A stretch of 64,000 bases of DNA from Opitutales bacterium (lineage in GTDB: Bacteria; Verrucomicrobiota; Verrucomicrobiia; Opitutales; Coraliomargaritaceae). The first letter of the stretch is position 1. Every line of letters starts with the position of its first letter. The notes beneath the pieces were generated by a model. The model saw only the letters and a list, made by a program, of their open reading frames with translations, made no database searches and was not told the DNA's origin. This document shows, one piece after another, positions 18,973-28,512 of this stretch. The stretch is taken from NCBI GenBank assembly GCA_018607135.1, contig JABBCA010000061.1:26720-90719 (forward strand), written 5' to 3'. Position numbers and translations under genes: made by a program.

Positions 18973-19022
18973 GGTGTTTATCAATAGGTGCACTTGTGGA
19001 TATTGCAAACTCTAGTTACGAC

Positions 19023-19595
19023 TTAACTCCCAGGTTTTATAGCTTCGCTGCCTTGTAACTCTGGTGGTAGCTTGTCGGCTTCGTAGGTTGGGAAACTGAG
19101 TTGTGCGAGGCTGTGATGTGGCACGTCGAAAGTGGTTGCCCCGTTACTGCGGTCGACGATCACGCCAACGGCCACAGGATCGGCGCCATGTGCGCGGCAT
19201 TGTTCGAGTGCTTCCACAACACGTCCACCGCGTGTGATGACGTCTTCAATGATTAAGACTTTCTCATCGGGTGCGAATTTGAAATTACGGCGCAAAGCGA
19301 GCTTGTCGTCCACTTTTTCGAGAAACACGAAACGCAGCCCCAGTTGACGAGCGACTTCTTGGCCGATGACCAAGCCACCCATTGCTGGACCGACGACGGT
19401 CGTAGCGCCGTATTCTCTAAGCATGGGTAACATGATTTCAGCCAGACGTGTGACCTTGTCCATATACTGGCAGACCTGAGCGCATTGGAAGAAATGCGCA
19501 CTGTGCAAGCCAGAGCGGAGTAAGAAGTGCCCTTCAAGGAGAGCGCCACTGTCGCGAAAAATTTGGATGACTTCGTCGTTTAGCTGTGAATCCAT
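19023..19595 (-). CDS. pyrE: Orotate phosphoribosyltransferase
   Basis: Transfers the phosphoribosyl group of PRPP to orotate, giving OMP in pyrimidine synthesis. 190 residues, the size of PyrE of the shorter bacterial type. Seen: FLLRSGLHSAHFFQCAQV at the N-terminus, VVGPAMGGLVIGQEVARQL, the lysine loop EKVDDKLALRRNF and the PRPP motif VLIIEDVITRGGR. Other pyrimidine genes in the window: carB far downstream. It precedes the small HupE-like gene on the same strand. Confidence 0.95.
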   Translation of the reverse strand: MDSQLNDEVIQIFRDSGALLEGHFLLRSGLHSAHFFQCAQVCQYMDKVTRLAEIMLPMLREYGATTVVGPAMGGLVIGQEVARQLGLRFVFLEKVDDKLALRRNFKFAPDEKVLIIEDVITRGGRVVEALEQCRAHGADPVAVGVIVDRSNGATTFDVPHHSLAQLSFPTYEADKLPPELQGSEAIKPGS

Positions 19596-19689
19596 GCACC
19601 TAGCATGATTGGAAGCGGCTCACTGGAAAGCTGAAAATCATACACGCTGGTTATTTAATTGTGCGTATAAATCTACACAAAGCGTAAGC

Positions 19690-19766
19690 GCTGACCTCCG
19701 TGTCAGCATTTTCGAGAGTTAGTGACCTAAACTGGCTAAGATGTCGGGACGGAGCCCGACGCTCCC
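19690..19766. repeat. Two-hairpin palindromic element, copy 2
   Basis: Stems GCTGAC/GTCAGC (19690-19695 with 19702-19707) and GTCGGG/CCCGAC (19743-19748 with 19755-19760), followed by GCTCCC. The layout, spacing and connecting bases (GCTAAG then the second stem) match the element at 9320-9400, while both stems differ in sequence and still pair. It lies between pyrE and the HAD gene. Confidence 0.6.
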
Positions 19767-19840
19767 TTGGATCATACACTCACGCAATTTTCACAGAGCC
19801 TGACTTGCATGTTTGTGCATCGGTCGACTATCTGTGAGAG

Positions 19841-20419
19841 ATGCAAAACTTACACCACGATTACGACGGCCTGATTTTCGATATGGATGGCACGCTTGCC
19901 GATACGATGCCGACGCACTTCGTCGCATGGTCGCAGTCCATGGCGGAGCATGGTTTGGAGTTTTCAGAAGATCGTTTCTATGCCTTGGGCGGTGTGCCTG
20001 CGGGAGAGATTATTGAAATGCTGGCCAAAGAGCAGGGCAAGGTTGTCGATGCGAATGCCATCGCCGAAGCTAAAGAGGAGCTTTTCCTCGAGCTATTAGG
20101 AGAGGTGCAGCCAGTCCTTCCTGTCAAAGCAATTGCAGAGTTTCATCGTGAGCATATCCCGATGGCGATTGCCACAGGTAGCCCAAAGTGGGTGGCTGAG
20201 AAGATTCTGAAAGCACTGGGAATACGTGACTGGTTTGGCGCAGTGGTCGGGGCAGAGTGCGTAGAAAATTCCAAACCCGCACCCGATGTGTATCTAAAGG
20301 CTGCCGAGTTGATCGGTGTCGATCCGAAGCGGTGTCACGCGTTTGAAGATACAAAGCTTGGTATGGAGGCGGCGCAGAACGCTGGCATGGTCGTGGTGGA
20401 TATTCACACCTTATTTTAA
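19841..20419 (+). CDS. HAD-superfamily phosphatase (beta-phosphoglucomutase-like)
   Basis: 192 residues with HAD motif I FDMDGTLADT near residue 13-22 (nucleophile and acid/base aspartates), a small helical cap (residues 25-85), motif II ATGSP, motif III lysine in SKPAPDVYLKAA and motif IV FEDTKLGMEAA. This is the subgroup that holds beta-phosphoglucomutases and sugar-phosphate phosphatases such as YqaB/YvdM. Substrate cannot be fixed: the catalytic core is complete, so it should be active on a small phosphorylated sugar or similar. Standalone between pyrE and the metal ATPase. Confidence 0.88.
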   Translation: MQNLHHDYDGLIFDMDGTLADTMPTHFVAWSQSMAEHGLEFSEDRFYALGGVPAGEIIEMLAKEQGKVVDANAIAEAKEELFLELLGEVQPVLPVKAIAEFHREHIPMAIATGSPKWVAEKILKALGIRDWFGAVVGAECVENSKPAPDVYLKAAELIGVDPKRCHAFEDTKLGMEAAQNAGMVVVDIHTLF

Positions 20420-20584
20420 CTTTGCAAGGTCTACGCTTGCGAAGTGCGCTCCTTTAGTGTCGCCAAGAGGCATGAGTTTATCGCGGCGTCGAGCAAGGAA
20501 GCGCTCTTGATAATGAACAAGTCGTTTGTGTTTCGATTGCCGCTTGCGAAGCCGATGAATCGTGATGAGTATTGACCTTAGGTT

Positions 20585-22816
20585 ATGGCAACAGAATCCA
20601 AGGATATCAAAGGAAGTGAGTGGGCGGCTGGTTTAGCGGCTTTTTTGCAACAGAATAGCGAAGTGGAAGCGCTGCGGGTGGATTCGTCGCATCGTAAGGT
20701 GGAGATCGCGACTTTGGGCTCGGTGGATTTAGACTTACTAGAGCTGCGGCTTTCGGAAACGATTCGCATGATTGAAGCGGGTGGGCTTCAAGATCACGTC
20801 GTGGGTGTGAGTGTTGTTGAAGGTGACGATGGTGAACTGAATTTGCAAAAGCCGACTTGTTTGACGGCTCCACGTCTATGGCAGTGGCGAGAACTCGAAT
20901 GGCCAGCGAAAGAGGAGGAAGAGGAGCATGAAGACTGGCGTGTGCTTGGGGTGCTTGCAGGTATTTGTGCGATTCTAGGTATTGCAGGTTGGAGTATGGA
21001 AGCTGTAGGGAGTGCGCCTGCGTGGGTGCCGATTGCGCTGTATCTCGGAGCCATGCTTGCGGGAGGTTGGGATGCGATTGGTGACGTGAAAGAAGGTCTG
21101 CCAAAAGGACAGCTGGATATTCACTTTTTGATGCTGTCGGTCGCCGTAGGTGCGGCTTCAATTGGTGCGTGGGCGGAAGGAGCCTTGTTGCTCTTTCTGT
21201 TTTCCTTCTCAGCAGCGCTTGAGGAGTATGCCTTACATCGCACACGAAGCGAGATTGATAGCCTATTTGATGCCGCGCCAAAGACGGCAACTATTTTAGA
21301 TCCAGATGGCGATGAGCAAATCGTTCCAGTAGAAGAGGTTCGTATCGGGCAAGTCATCATAGTGAAACCCGGTGCTCTATTTCCTGTAGATGCTGAAGTG
21401 CTTGAAGGTAAGAGCGCGGCGGATGAGTCTACACTTACTGGCGAGGCGAATCCTATCGCTAAGTTTAAAGGCGATTCTGTATATAGTGGGACGATTAATT
21501 TGTGGGGTGCGGTTCGAGCAAAAGTATTGCGCTCGGCAAGTGAAAGCTCGTTGCAAAAAGTGATTCGATTGATTCGTGAGGCGCAGCATTTGAAGGCTCC
21601 AAGCCAGCGCTTTACTGATAAGTTTGGCACACGCTATACGATTGGGATTCTCGGACTGACGGCACTGATGTTCTTTGTCTGGTGGCTGTTTTTTGGGATA
21701 CCGCCGTTTACCAATACAGAAGAGGGGTTCTCCGCATTTTATCGGGCGATGACCTTGCTGGTCGTGGCAAGTCCGTGTGCGCTCGTGCTATCGATCCCGT
21801 CGGCGATTCTCGCCGCGATTGCTTGGGGTGCTCGCCACGGGATTTTATTTCGCGGAGGCGCTGCAATTGAAAAATTAGCCGAGGTGGATCTGGTGGCTTT
21901 GGATAAAACAGGCACGCTCACGACGGGTGAAATGGAAGTGCACGCGATCGAGAGTTTTCCACCAGGGCGCGAAGAGGAAGCAGCCGCGCTGGCTTATTCG
22001 CTTGAGGCACATGGCTCGCATCCAATCGGACGAGCGATTCGAAAGTATGGCAAGCAGCAAGGTTTGAAGTCTCGTGACATCGAAGATTTTCAAGCAATGA
22101 GCGGTAAAGGCGTGCAAGGGCGTGACGGCGAGGCCCTCTGTATTTTAGGTCGTCGGGAGCTGTTGGAGGGCGGCCCTTTGTCTGAGTGGATCGAGACGGT
22201 GCTGGAACCGCCTGCAGAATTTTCGGAAAATTGGATTTTTAAAGGTGATTTGATCGCGCGTATTTTGTTGAAAGATCAAATTCGCCGCGAATCGAAGCCG
22301 ATCTTAGCAAAGTTAAAAGCGAGTGGTATACGCACGGTTATGCTTACTGGGGATCGGCGCAGCGCGGCCGAGTCGGTGGGTAGTGAGATCGGTATTGATG
22401 AAGTGCGCTCGGGCTTGAAGCCAGAAGATAAGGTGGCTGCCATTCGTGAGTATTCGAAGGGCGGATACAAAGTCGCTATGGTGGGTGATGGGGTGAATGA
22501 TGCGCCTAGCTTGGCTGCGGCTTATGTGTCGGTAGCGATGGGAGCGCGTGGCAGTGATGCGGCACTTGAGCAGAGTGAAATCGTGCTGATGAAGGATCGT
22601 ATCGATAACTTCATGGCGGCAACGGAGTTGAGCCATCGCGCACGAGTGATCATTCGGCAGAATTTAGCGATTGCTTTAGGCACGGTGGTATTAATGGCTT
22701 TGGCTGCTATTTTGGGATGGATCCCATTGAGTGTTGGCGTCTTTGCCCATGAAGGGAGCACGGTAGTCGTGTGTTTGAATAGCTTGCGATTGTTGTTTTC
22801 GGATCGTGTCCGCTAA
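20585..22816 (+). CDS. P1B-4-type heavy-metal translocating P-type ATPase
   Basis: 743 residues. The first about 110 residues look like a degenerate metal-binding domain without CxxC. Then paired transmembrane helices, actuator domain with STLTGEANPI, SPC in place of the CPC ion motif (VASPCALVLSIPSAI), phosphorylation motif DKTGTLTTGE, SHPIGRAI (HP motif), MLTGDRRSAA and VGDGVNDAPSLAAA, and in the last helix AHEGST. The SPC plus HEG-x-T combination defines subtype P1B-4, whose members export Fe2+, Co2+ or Zn2+. So it is probably an Fe/Co/Zn efflux pump of the inner membrane, not a copper pump. No metal regulator is adjacent. Confidence 0.9.
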   Translation: MATESKDIKGSEWAAGLAAFLQQNSEVEALRVDSSHRKVEIATLGSVDLDLLELRLSETIRMIEAGGLQDHVVGVSVVEGDDGELNLQKPTCLTAPRLWQWRELEWPAKEEEEEHEDWRVLGVLAGICAILGIAGWSMEAVGSAPAWVPIALYLGAMLAGGWDAIGDVKEGLPKGQLDIHFLMLSVAVGAASIGAWAEGALLLFLFSFSAALEEYALHRTRSEIDSLFDAAPKTATILDPDGDEQIVPVEEVRIGQVIIVKPGALFPVDAEVLEGKSAADESTLTGEANPIAKFKGDSVYSGTINLWGAVRAKVLRSASESSLQKVIRLIREAQHLKAPSQRFTDKFGTRYTIGILGLTALMFFVWWLFFGIPPFTNTEEGFSAFYRAMTLLVVASPCALVLSIPSAILAAIAWGARHGILFRGGAAIEKLAEVDLVALDKTGTLTTGEMEVHAIESFPPGREEEAAALAYSLEAHGSHPIGRAIRKYGKQQGLKSRDIEDFQAMSGKGVQGRDGEALCILGRRELLEGGPLSEWIETVLEPPAEFSENWIFKGDLIARILLKDQIRRESKPILAKLKASGIRTVMLTGDRRSAAESVGSEIGIDEVRSGLKPEDKVAAIREYSKGGYKVAMVGDGVNDAPSLAAAYVSVAMGARGSDAALEQSEIVLMKDRIDNFMAATELSHRARVIIRQNLAIALGTVVLMALAAILGWIPLSVGVFAHEGSTVVVCLNSLRLLFSDRVR

Positions 22817-22983
22817 GGTTGTTTCTTTGTCGGCTCGGCACTTTTGCGAACTCGATTACTTGAAAAGACGGGAAGTCGCAGCGAATTTATGATGTTATTC
22901 TGTCGTAAGCTCTCTGCTTGCATTCACAGGAACTCTGTAGTTTAACTAGTCGACGACTCCTTACCCTCTAAGTTAAGTTATTT

Positions 22984-23250
22984 ATGAATATCAACCACCC
23001 CCGTGCCCATCGTCGGGCTTGCTTGCGTATCGTTTTAATTCTTCTAGCTATCTGGTTTTCAGTTAGCTTCGGCTGCGCCATCGTCTTTAGAGATTGGCTA
23101 GATGTAAATGCGCCACAGGTTGGAAATGCACCTTTTGGTTTTTGGATGGCACAGCAAGGTGCGATCATTTGCTTTGTTTTATTGCTGATAATCTATGCGT
23201 TTCTGATGAATCGCTTGGATGCAAAGCATGGATACTCAGAAGGTAACTAG
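22984..23250 (+). CDS. DUF4212 small subunit of sodium:solute symporter
   Basis: 88 residues with two transmembrane helices (about 20-40 and 55-80) around [25 protein letters not shown], the DUF4212 signature. In bacteria this protein is almost always encoded just before an SSS-family permease and is regarded as its small subunit. Here the large subunit starts 11 bases after its stop, with a GGAG Shine-Dalgarno in that gap. The pair resembles the acetate/short-chain acid uptake systems of this type, but substrate is inferred from the family only. Confidence 0.9.
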   Translation: MNINHPRAHRRACLRIVLILLAIWFSVSFGCAIVFRDWLDVNAPQVGNAPFGFWMAQQGAIICFVLLLIIYAFLMNRLDAKHGYSEGN

Positions 23251-23261
23251 GAGAATCGATT

Positions 23262-25082
23262 ATGACACAGGATCATTTAAACTTCATCTTCATCGGTATT
23301 TCGTTTGCGCTTTATATTGGTATTGCGATTAAATCAAGGGCGGGTTCGACTAAAGAATATTATACTGCTGGGGGCGGGGTTTCACCCTTTGCGAATGGTA
23401 TGGCTACGGCTGCGGACTGGATGTCAGCGGCCACTTTTATTTCAATGGCAGGGACGGTTGCCATTAGCGGCTATGATGCCTCACGTTTCTTGATGGGTTG
23501 GACCGGCGGTTTTGTCTTGTTGACTATCCTCATGGTGCCCTATCTACGCAAGTTCGGTAAGGCAACGGTGCCAGACTTTGTCGGTGATCGCTATTACTCA
23601 AAACTCGCACGTGGAGTCGCGGTGGTCTGCGCGATCTTTATATGCATGACTTATATAATGGGGCAAATGCGCGGGGTAGGAGTGGTGTTTTCGCAGCTTT
23701 TTGGAATCGGTATTCCTGCAGGTGTGATCATCGGTGCGAGTATTGTGTTCTTCTATGCAGGCCTTGGGGGCATGAAAGGGATCACGTATACGCAGGTCGC
23801 TCAGTATTGTGTGATGGCGTTTGCTTACACAATCCCCGCCATTTATATCGCGATTGCTTTGACTGATAACTTTATTCCGCAGCTCGGTCTGATCGGAGAT
23901 TATACTGCTGATGAGGTGGCGATTCCGTTTTTGCAGAAACTAAATAACATCAATCAAGAGCTCGGTTTCGCGGAATATACCTCGGGAAAGCTCTCGACGA
24001 TGAATATGTTTTGTATCACTGCTGCGCTGATGTGTGGCACTGCTGGTTTACCGCACGTAATCGTGCGTTTCTTTACCGTTAAGAACGTGGGTGCAGTGCG
24101 CAAGTCGGCCTGCTGGACGCTACTTTTTATTGCTGTGATTTACCTAACCGCGCCGACGATTGGTGCGTTTTCTCGTGTGAATTTAATCGAGAAATTACAT
24201 AATTCTCCCTATTCTGAAGTGCCCAGTTGGTTTCAAGAATTTGAGGCGACTGGACAAATGGCGTGGGTCGACAAAAATGGTGACGGCAAGATTCAATATT
24301 ATGGCCCAGCAAAGTCGGAAGTGGGCACTGCAACTGTTTTTCAAGGTGGTAAGCCTAGTTATCCAGAGTATGACGCGCCTGAGAGTCAGCGTGTCGGTGT
24401 GAATGGTGAGCGCCTATTGGCCAATAAGGCGGACGACTCCAATCCGAATGAACTTTGGTTTGGGAATGACATTATGGTAATGGCAAATCCTCACATGGCA
24501 GGTTTACCAATGTGGGTGATTGCACTCCTGATGGCGGGCTGTATCGCGGCAGCGTTATCTACTGCGGCGGGTCTGTTGCTAGTGCTTTCTACCTCAATCT
24601 CTCATGACTTGATGAAGAAGATAGTGAAGCCCGATTTGAGTGATCAAGAAGAGGTTCGCTATGCGAGGATGGCCTCATTTGGTGCATTGATTGTTGCGGC
24701 TTATTTTGGGATCAATCCTCCGTCGGCATTCATCGCTAAGACGGTCGCATTCGCCTTCGGTCTTGCGGCTTCGTCTTTCTTCCCCACGCTGCTCATTGGT
24801 ATTTTCTCGAAGCGTATGAACCGTGAGGGAGCGATTTCTGGCATGATTTGTGGCATCGTCTTCACAATTAGCTATATCATTTATTTCCAATTCTTAGGTG
24901 GGCACAAGGAGCAGTATTTCTTGGGGATTACTCCAGAAGGAATCGGCTTTATTGGTATGCTGATCAACTTTGCGGTCTCATTTATCGTGAGCTCGTTCAC
25001 TCCAGCGCCTCCGCAAGATGTGCAGGACATGGTTGAGTCGATCCATATCCCGTCAGGATCTGGAGACGCGTCGGACCATTAA
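23262..25082 (+). CDS. Sodium:solute symporter, large subunit (SSS family)
   Basis: 606 residues, about 13 transmembrane helices. Seen: the N-terminal SSS core [23 protein letters not shown], sodium-site region with [26 protein letters not shown], and [12 protein letters not shown]. Between helices, near residues 320-385, is a hydrophilic extracytoplasmic insertion including the EF-hand-like [12 protein letters not shown], in which the 12th position is Gly instead of Glu. The subgroup paired with DUF4212 (VC_2705-like) carries similar insertions. Uptake of acetate-like or other small organic anions with sodium is the family expectation. Coupled to the DUF4212 gene. Confidence 0.92.
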   Translation: MTQDHLNFIFIGISFALYIGIAIKSRAGSTKEYYTAGGGVSPFANGMATAADWMSAATFISMAGTVAISGYDASRFLMGWTGGFVLLTILMVPYLRKFGKATVPDFVGDRYYSKLARGVAVVCAIFICMTYIMGQMRGVGVVFSQLFGIGIPAGVIIGASIVFFYAGLGGMKGITYTQVAQYCVMAFAYTIPAIYIAIALTDNFIPQLGLIGDYTADEVAIPFLQKLNNINQELGFAEYTSGKLSTMNMFCITAALMCGTAGLPHVIVRFFTVKNVGAVRKSACWTLLFIAVIYLTAPTIGAFSRVNLIEKLHNSPYSEVPSWFQEFEATGQMAWVDKNGDGKIQYYGPAKSEVGTATVFQGGKPSYPEYDAPESQRVGVNGERLLANKADDSNPNELWFGNDIMVMANPHMAGLPMWVIALLMAGCIAAALSTAAGLLLVLSTSISHDLMKKIVKPDLSDQEEVRYARMASFGALIVAAYFGINPPSAFIAKTVAFAFGLAASSFFPTLLIGIFSKRMNREGAISGMICGIVFTISYIIYFQFLGGHKEQYFLGITPEGIGFIGMLINFAVSFIVSSFTPAPPQDVQDMVESIHIPSGSGDASDH

Positions 25083-25088
25083 GTCTGT

Positions 25089-25145
25089 GATTTTGGTTTT
25101 TTGAGATACCATGCGTGAGCAGGTGGTCTCAAGAATAACCAAATC
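25089..25145. terminator. Imperfect hairpin between convergent genes, possible bidirectional terminator
   Basis: GATTTTGGTTTTTTGAGATACC (in parts, 25089-25110) pairs imperfectly with 25122-25145 (ACC/GGT and TTGAGA/TCTCAA arms with bulges). It sits seven bases after the symporter stop and 47 before the 3' end of the convergent helicase gene. It lacks a clean T-run at either side, so the terminator role is only probable. Confidence 0.4.
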
Positions 25146-25191
25146 GTGACCGCTTGGAAAAATTAAATAGTCAGTCGCTAGACTGCTGTGT

Positions 25192-26625
25192 CTACGGATT
25201 AGACGTCTTACGGCGTCCAGCATTGCGGCGTTGAGGGCGCGGGTTGCCACCAGAATTGCTGCCTGCACTGTTTGAGCTGTTACTTGCGCTGCCACTGCTC
25301 TTGCCGCGGAAGTTTCGATTGCCGCCGCTTCTTGGGCCGCCTTGATTGCCGCCTTTACCGCGAGGTGGTCCACTTCGGCCTTGACCGCCACCTCCGCCGC
25401 GACGTTGGCCACCTCCACCTTGTTTCGGCTTTTCTACGCGGGCACCACTTTCATGGAGTGCTTGAATTGCTTCAGCGTGGTAGCGGTGCTTACGTTCGAC
25501 GGGCACCTGTTTCTTGATGAGTTTTTCGACTTCGCGTAAGAGCGCGACTTCTTCGAGTGAGCAGAAAGAAAGGGCGCGGCCACTTTCGCCTGCGCGGGCT
25601 GTGCGGCCGATGCGGTGGACGTAAGCGTCGGACTCCATAGGGAGGTCAAAGTTGATCACCAACGTAATATTTTTGACGTCGATGCCGCGAGCAGCGACAT
25701 CGGTCGCAACGAGCACTGGAATCTGACCTTGTTTGAATTGGTCGAGGGTTTTTTGACGTGCGGATTGTGACTTATTGCCGTGGATGGAGTCTGCTTTGAT
25801 ACCGATGGAATTCAGTTTCTTAGCTAGGTTCTTAGCGCCGTGTTTAGTGCGGCTGAAAATTAAGCTGAGCTCGGTCTGGTGCTCTTGTTTTCGGCTCTCA
25901 AGCAAGTCGATGAGCAACTTTTGTTTGTTGCCCTTATCGATAAAGCAGACGCCTTGTTCGATTTTTTCCGCCGTCGTGCCTTGTGGTGCAATACGAATCT
26001 CGGCAGGATCATTCAGTAAGCTGTTCGCAAGTTTAGTGATTTCGGGTGCCATGGTGGCGGAGAACAAAAGTGTCTGGCGGCTTTGCGGAATTGCCGCTGC
26101 AATTTTTCGAATGTCGCGAATGAAGCCCATGTCCAGCATGCGGTCGGCTTCATCGAGAATGAAGGTGTCGACCTGTGAGAGGTCGATATGGCCTTGCTGG
26201 TGCAAGTCTAGAAGACGGCCCGTGGTAGCAACTAAAACGTCGAGGCCTTGATAGAGGCTTTTGATTTGTGGTTTTTCAGAAACCCCACCGAACACCATAC
26301 CCATGCGCAAATTGATATATTTGCCGTAGGTTTCGAAGCTCTGCATGACTTGCACCGCAAGTTCGCGTGTTGGTGTCAGTATAAGGCAGCGCACTCCGCG
26401 ACGGAAAGGCTTGCGTGGGTTGTTCGCAAAATAGTCGAGCGTCGGTAGCGCGAAGGCTGCAGTTTTACCCGTTCCAGTTTGTGCACATGCGAGAAGGTCA
26501 CGTCCTTCCAGCAGGACGGGGATCGCTTTTGCCTGAATCGGAGATGGAGTGGTATAGCCTTTTTCTTCTAAGGCGCGTTGAATAGGTGCCGCTAATGGCA
26601 GTGATGCAAAGGTAGTATCAGTCAT
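25192..26625 (-). CDS. rhlE: DEAD-box ATP-dependent RNA helicase (RhlE type)
   Basis: Unwinds short RNA duplexes in ribosome assembly and RNA decay. 477 residues: Q motif TTPSPIQAKAIP, motif I AQTGTGKTAAF, motif Ia [28 protein letters not shown], and C-terminal motifs [10 protein letters not shown] and HRIGRTARAG, ending about residue 370. The remaining 100 residues are a Gly/Arg/Asn-rich basic tail with RGGGGGQG and RRGG elements, likely an RNA-binding unfolded tail. A paralogous helicase gene lies 231 bases upstream on the same strand. Confidence 0.93.
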   Translation of the reverse strand: MTDTTFASLPLAAPIQRALEEKGYTTPSPIQAKAIPVLLEGRDLLACAQTGTGKTAAFALPTLDYFANNPRKPFRRGVRCLILTPTRELAVQVMQSFETYGKYINLRMGMVFGGVSEKPQIKSLYQGLDVLVATTGRLLDLHQQGHIDLSQVDTFILDEADRMLDMGFIRDIRKIAAAIPQSRQTLLFSATMAPEITKLANSLLNDPAEIRIAPQGTTAEKIEQGVCFIDKGNKQKLLIDLLESRKQEHQTELSLIFSRTKHGAKNLAKKLNSIGIKADSIHGNKSQSARQKTLDQFKQGQIPVLVATDVAARGIDVKNITLVINFDLPMESDAYVHRIGRTARAGESGRALSFCSLEEVALLREVEKLIKKQVPVERKHRYHAEAIQALHESGARVEKPKQGGGGQRRGGGGGQGRSGPPRGKGGNQGGPRSGGNRNFRGKSSGSASNSSNSAGSNSGGNPRPQRRNAGRRKTSNP

Positions 26626-26856
26626 AAATCAAGTTGTCCGGGCGCAGTTGTGCGCTCGATATGTATATTCTTTCGATCTTTGGTTACGTTTCCTAAATGT
26701 GCGTCTATCGAAAAGAGACTACATTGAGGCAGGTTTGGGCCATTGGAAACGCACCTAATGATGGTGATTATCGAAGGAAAACCTGAATGAAAGGTTGCGT
26801 AGGTGACAGGGGAGTTACCTAGATGCAAGGATTAACTAAGGAATGTCGATGTTCCC

Positions 26857-28512
26857 TTATTCGGGCTTCTTGAAGCGGCGTGCGGGTTTTGCACCTGGTT
26901 TGGGAGCAGGTTTGAAGTCGCGATTGCCGCCTTCTTTTGGGCCGCTAAATTTATTTTTCTTTTTGAATGGACGTTTGGGTGCACCGCCGCGGTCTTCGTT
27001 CCAGCCACCGCCGCCATTGCCTCGGTTGCCGCGATCGTCATTCCAACTGCCGCCACCGCCGCCACGATTGCCGCGATCGTCGTTGCCTCGGTTGCCGCCG
27101 CGATTTCCACCACGGAAGCCGCCTTTCTTTTTGTAGCCACCCTTGCCGCCGCCCTTGGGGCCGCCGCTGCGTGGTTGGTCTGTGTAGGGCTCGCGGTCTT
27201 CTTGGATTTCTTCGCCCTCGCGGTTGTCGTCTTTACCAAGCAGGTCAAACAGTGCACTGGCGATGTCGGTCGGTGTATGACCGTTGTCTAGCAGGCGATC
27301 GACGAGATCGTCGTGGCGATTGTAGTCGCCGTTTTCAAGGCGCTCGCGCACTTGGTTGAAGACACGGTCTGCTTTGCGGCCTTCGACATCCTCAAGGGAT
27401 GGGATCTGCATGCGGCGCACGACTTGACGTGTGTAGCGCTCAATCGCTTCGAGACGATAGATATCGCGACCATACACAAAAGTGATCGATTTTCCGGAGC
27501 GTCCTGCACGACCCGTGCGTCCGATACGGTGCACGTAGTCTTCTGGATCGTAAGGAAGGTCGTAGTTGAAAACGATGTCGATGTCGTCGATGTCGAGACC
27601 ACGAGCAGCGACGTCAGTCGCGACGAGGAGCTCTACGCTGCCGTCTTTAAAGCGCTTGATGACGCGCTCGCGGTTGGCTTGTGTAATGTCTCCGTGGATA
27701 CGGTCTGCGATGTAACCGCGAGCAGCGAGTGCTTCGGTGGCATCTTCAACCATTTGCTTGGTGTTACAGAAGACGATGCCACGTGGGTTGGTTTCAAGGT
27801 CGAGTAGACGACTCATGACTTCGATCTTCGAGCGATTGCGCACTTCGTAGTATGTCTGATCAATGGTGTCCACTGTCAGCGCTTTGCGCTCGATGGAGAT
27901 CTGACGTGCCTTGTGGCTGAAGTTTTTGATCAGTCCTTCAACGCCGCGATTCATTGTTGCGGAGAAAAAGAGTGTCTGACGATCCTCCGACATGTCGCCA
28001 AGGATGACTTCCATGTCTTCGCGGAAGCCCATGTCGAGCATGCGATCCGCTTCGTCGAGAATGCAGAGTTTAATGGACTCTGTGCGCAAAGTTTTGCGGC
28101 GCAGGTGGTCCATGACGCGGCCTGGTGTGCCGACCACGATGTGGGCACCTTTGCGCAGTGCGCGCATTTGGCGATCAATTGGCGCACCACCATAGACTGG
28201 AATCGCGACGAATCCTTTGAGGGCCGAAGCTAGACGATGAATTTCTTCGCAGACCTGCACCGCGAGTTCCCGTGTTGGGCAGAGCACGAGCACTTGGGTC
28301 TCTTGTAAATCGATGTCGATCATGTTCAGCGCAGGTAGTCCGAAGGCTGCGGTCTTACCAGAGCCCGTTTGTGAAAGGCCGACAATGTCGCTGCCTGCGA
28401 GTGCTACCGGGATCGTCTCCGCTTGAATGGGTGAAGGCGACTCGTAGCCGAGGCGTGAAATACCTTCAATAAGCTCTGCGCGCAGGCCGAGGTCTGTAAA
28501 TTTTGTGTCCAT
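26857..28512 (-). CDS. DEAD-box ATP-dependent RNA helicase with Gly/Arg-rich tail
   Basis: 551 residues. Core: [84 protein letters not shown] and [13 protein letters not shown]. Residues 375-430 contain a region like the DbpA/CsdA accessory segment ([17 protein letters not shown]), closest to the CsdA/DeaD-CshA group. The last 120 residues are a low-complexity tail of repeated GNRGGNRG and WNDDRGNRG units (RGG-like), highly charged and almost certainly disordered. Such tails bind RNA and can promote condensates. It lies upstream of the rhlE gene in the same orientation and they may share transcripts. Confidence 0.92.
   Translation of the reverse strand: MDTKFTDLGLRAELIEGISRLGYESPSPIQAETIPVALAGSDIVGLSQTGSGKTAAFGLPALNMIDIDLQETQVLVLCPTRELAVQVCEEIHRLASALKGFVAIPVYGGAPIDRQMRALRKGAHIVVGTPGRVMDHLRRKTLRTESIKLCILDEADRMLDMGFREDMEVILGDMSEDRQTLFFSATMNRGVEGLIKNFSHKARQISIERKALTVDTIDQTYYEVRNRSKIEVMSRLLDLETNPRGIVFCNTKQMVEDATEALAARGYIADRIHGDITQANRERVIKRFKDGSVELLVATDVAARGLDIDDIDIVFNYDLPYDPEDYVHRIGRTGRAGRSGKSITFVYGRDIYRLEAIERYTRQVVRRMQIPSLEDVEGRKADRVFNQVRERLENGDYNRHDDLVDRLLDNGHTPTDIASALFDLLGKDDNREGEEIQEDREPYTDQPRSGGPKGGGKGGYKKKGGFRGGNRGGNRGNDDRGNRGGGGGSWNDDRGNRGNGGGGWNEDRGGAPKRPFKKKNKFSGPKEGGNRDFKPAPKPGAKPARRFKKPE

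Noticed and set aside
20607..21290. Long open frame on the minus strand inside the metal ATPase gene
   Set aside because: It has no recognisable protein, opposes a conserved gene with clear P-type ATPase motifs, and its composition follows the third-position pattern of that gene.
25053..27257. Alanine-rich frames opposite or beside the glycine-rich tails of the helicases
   Set aside because: They are products of the repetitive GGC/GGT codons in the helicase tails read in other frames.
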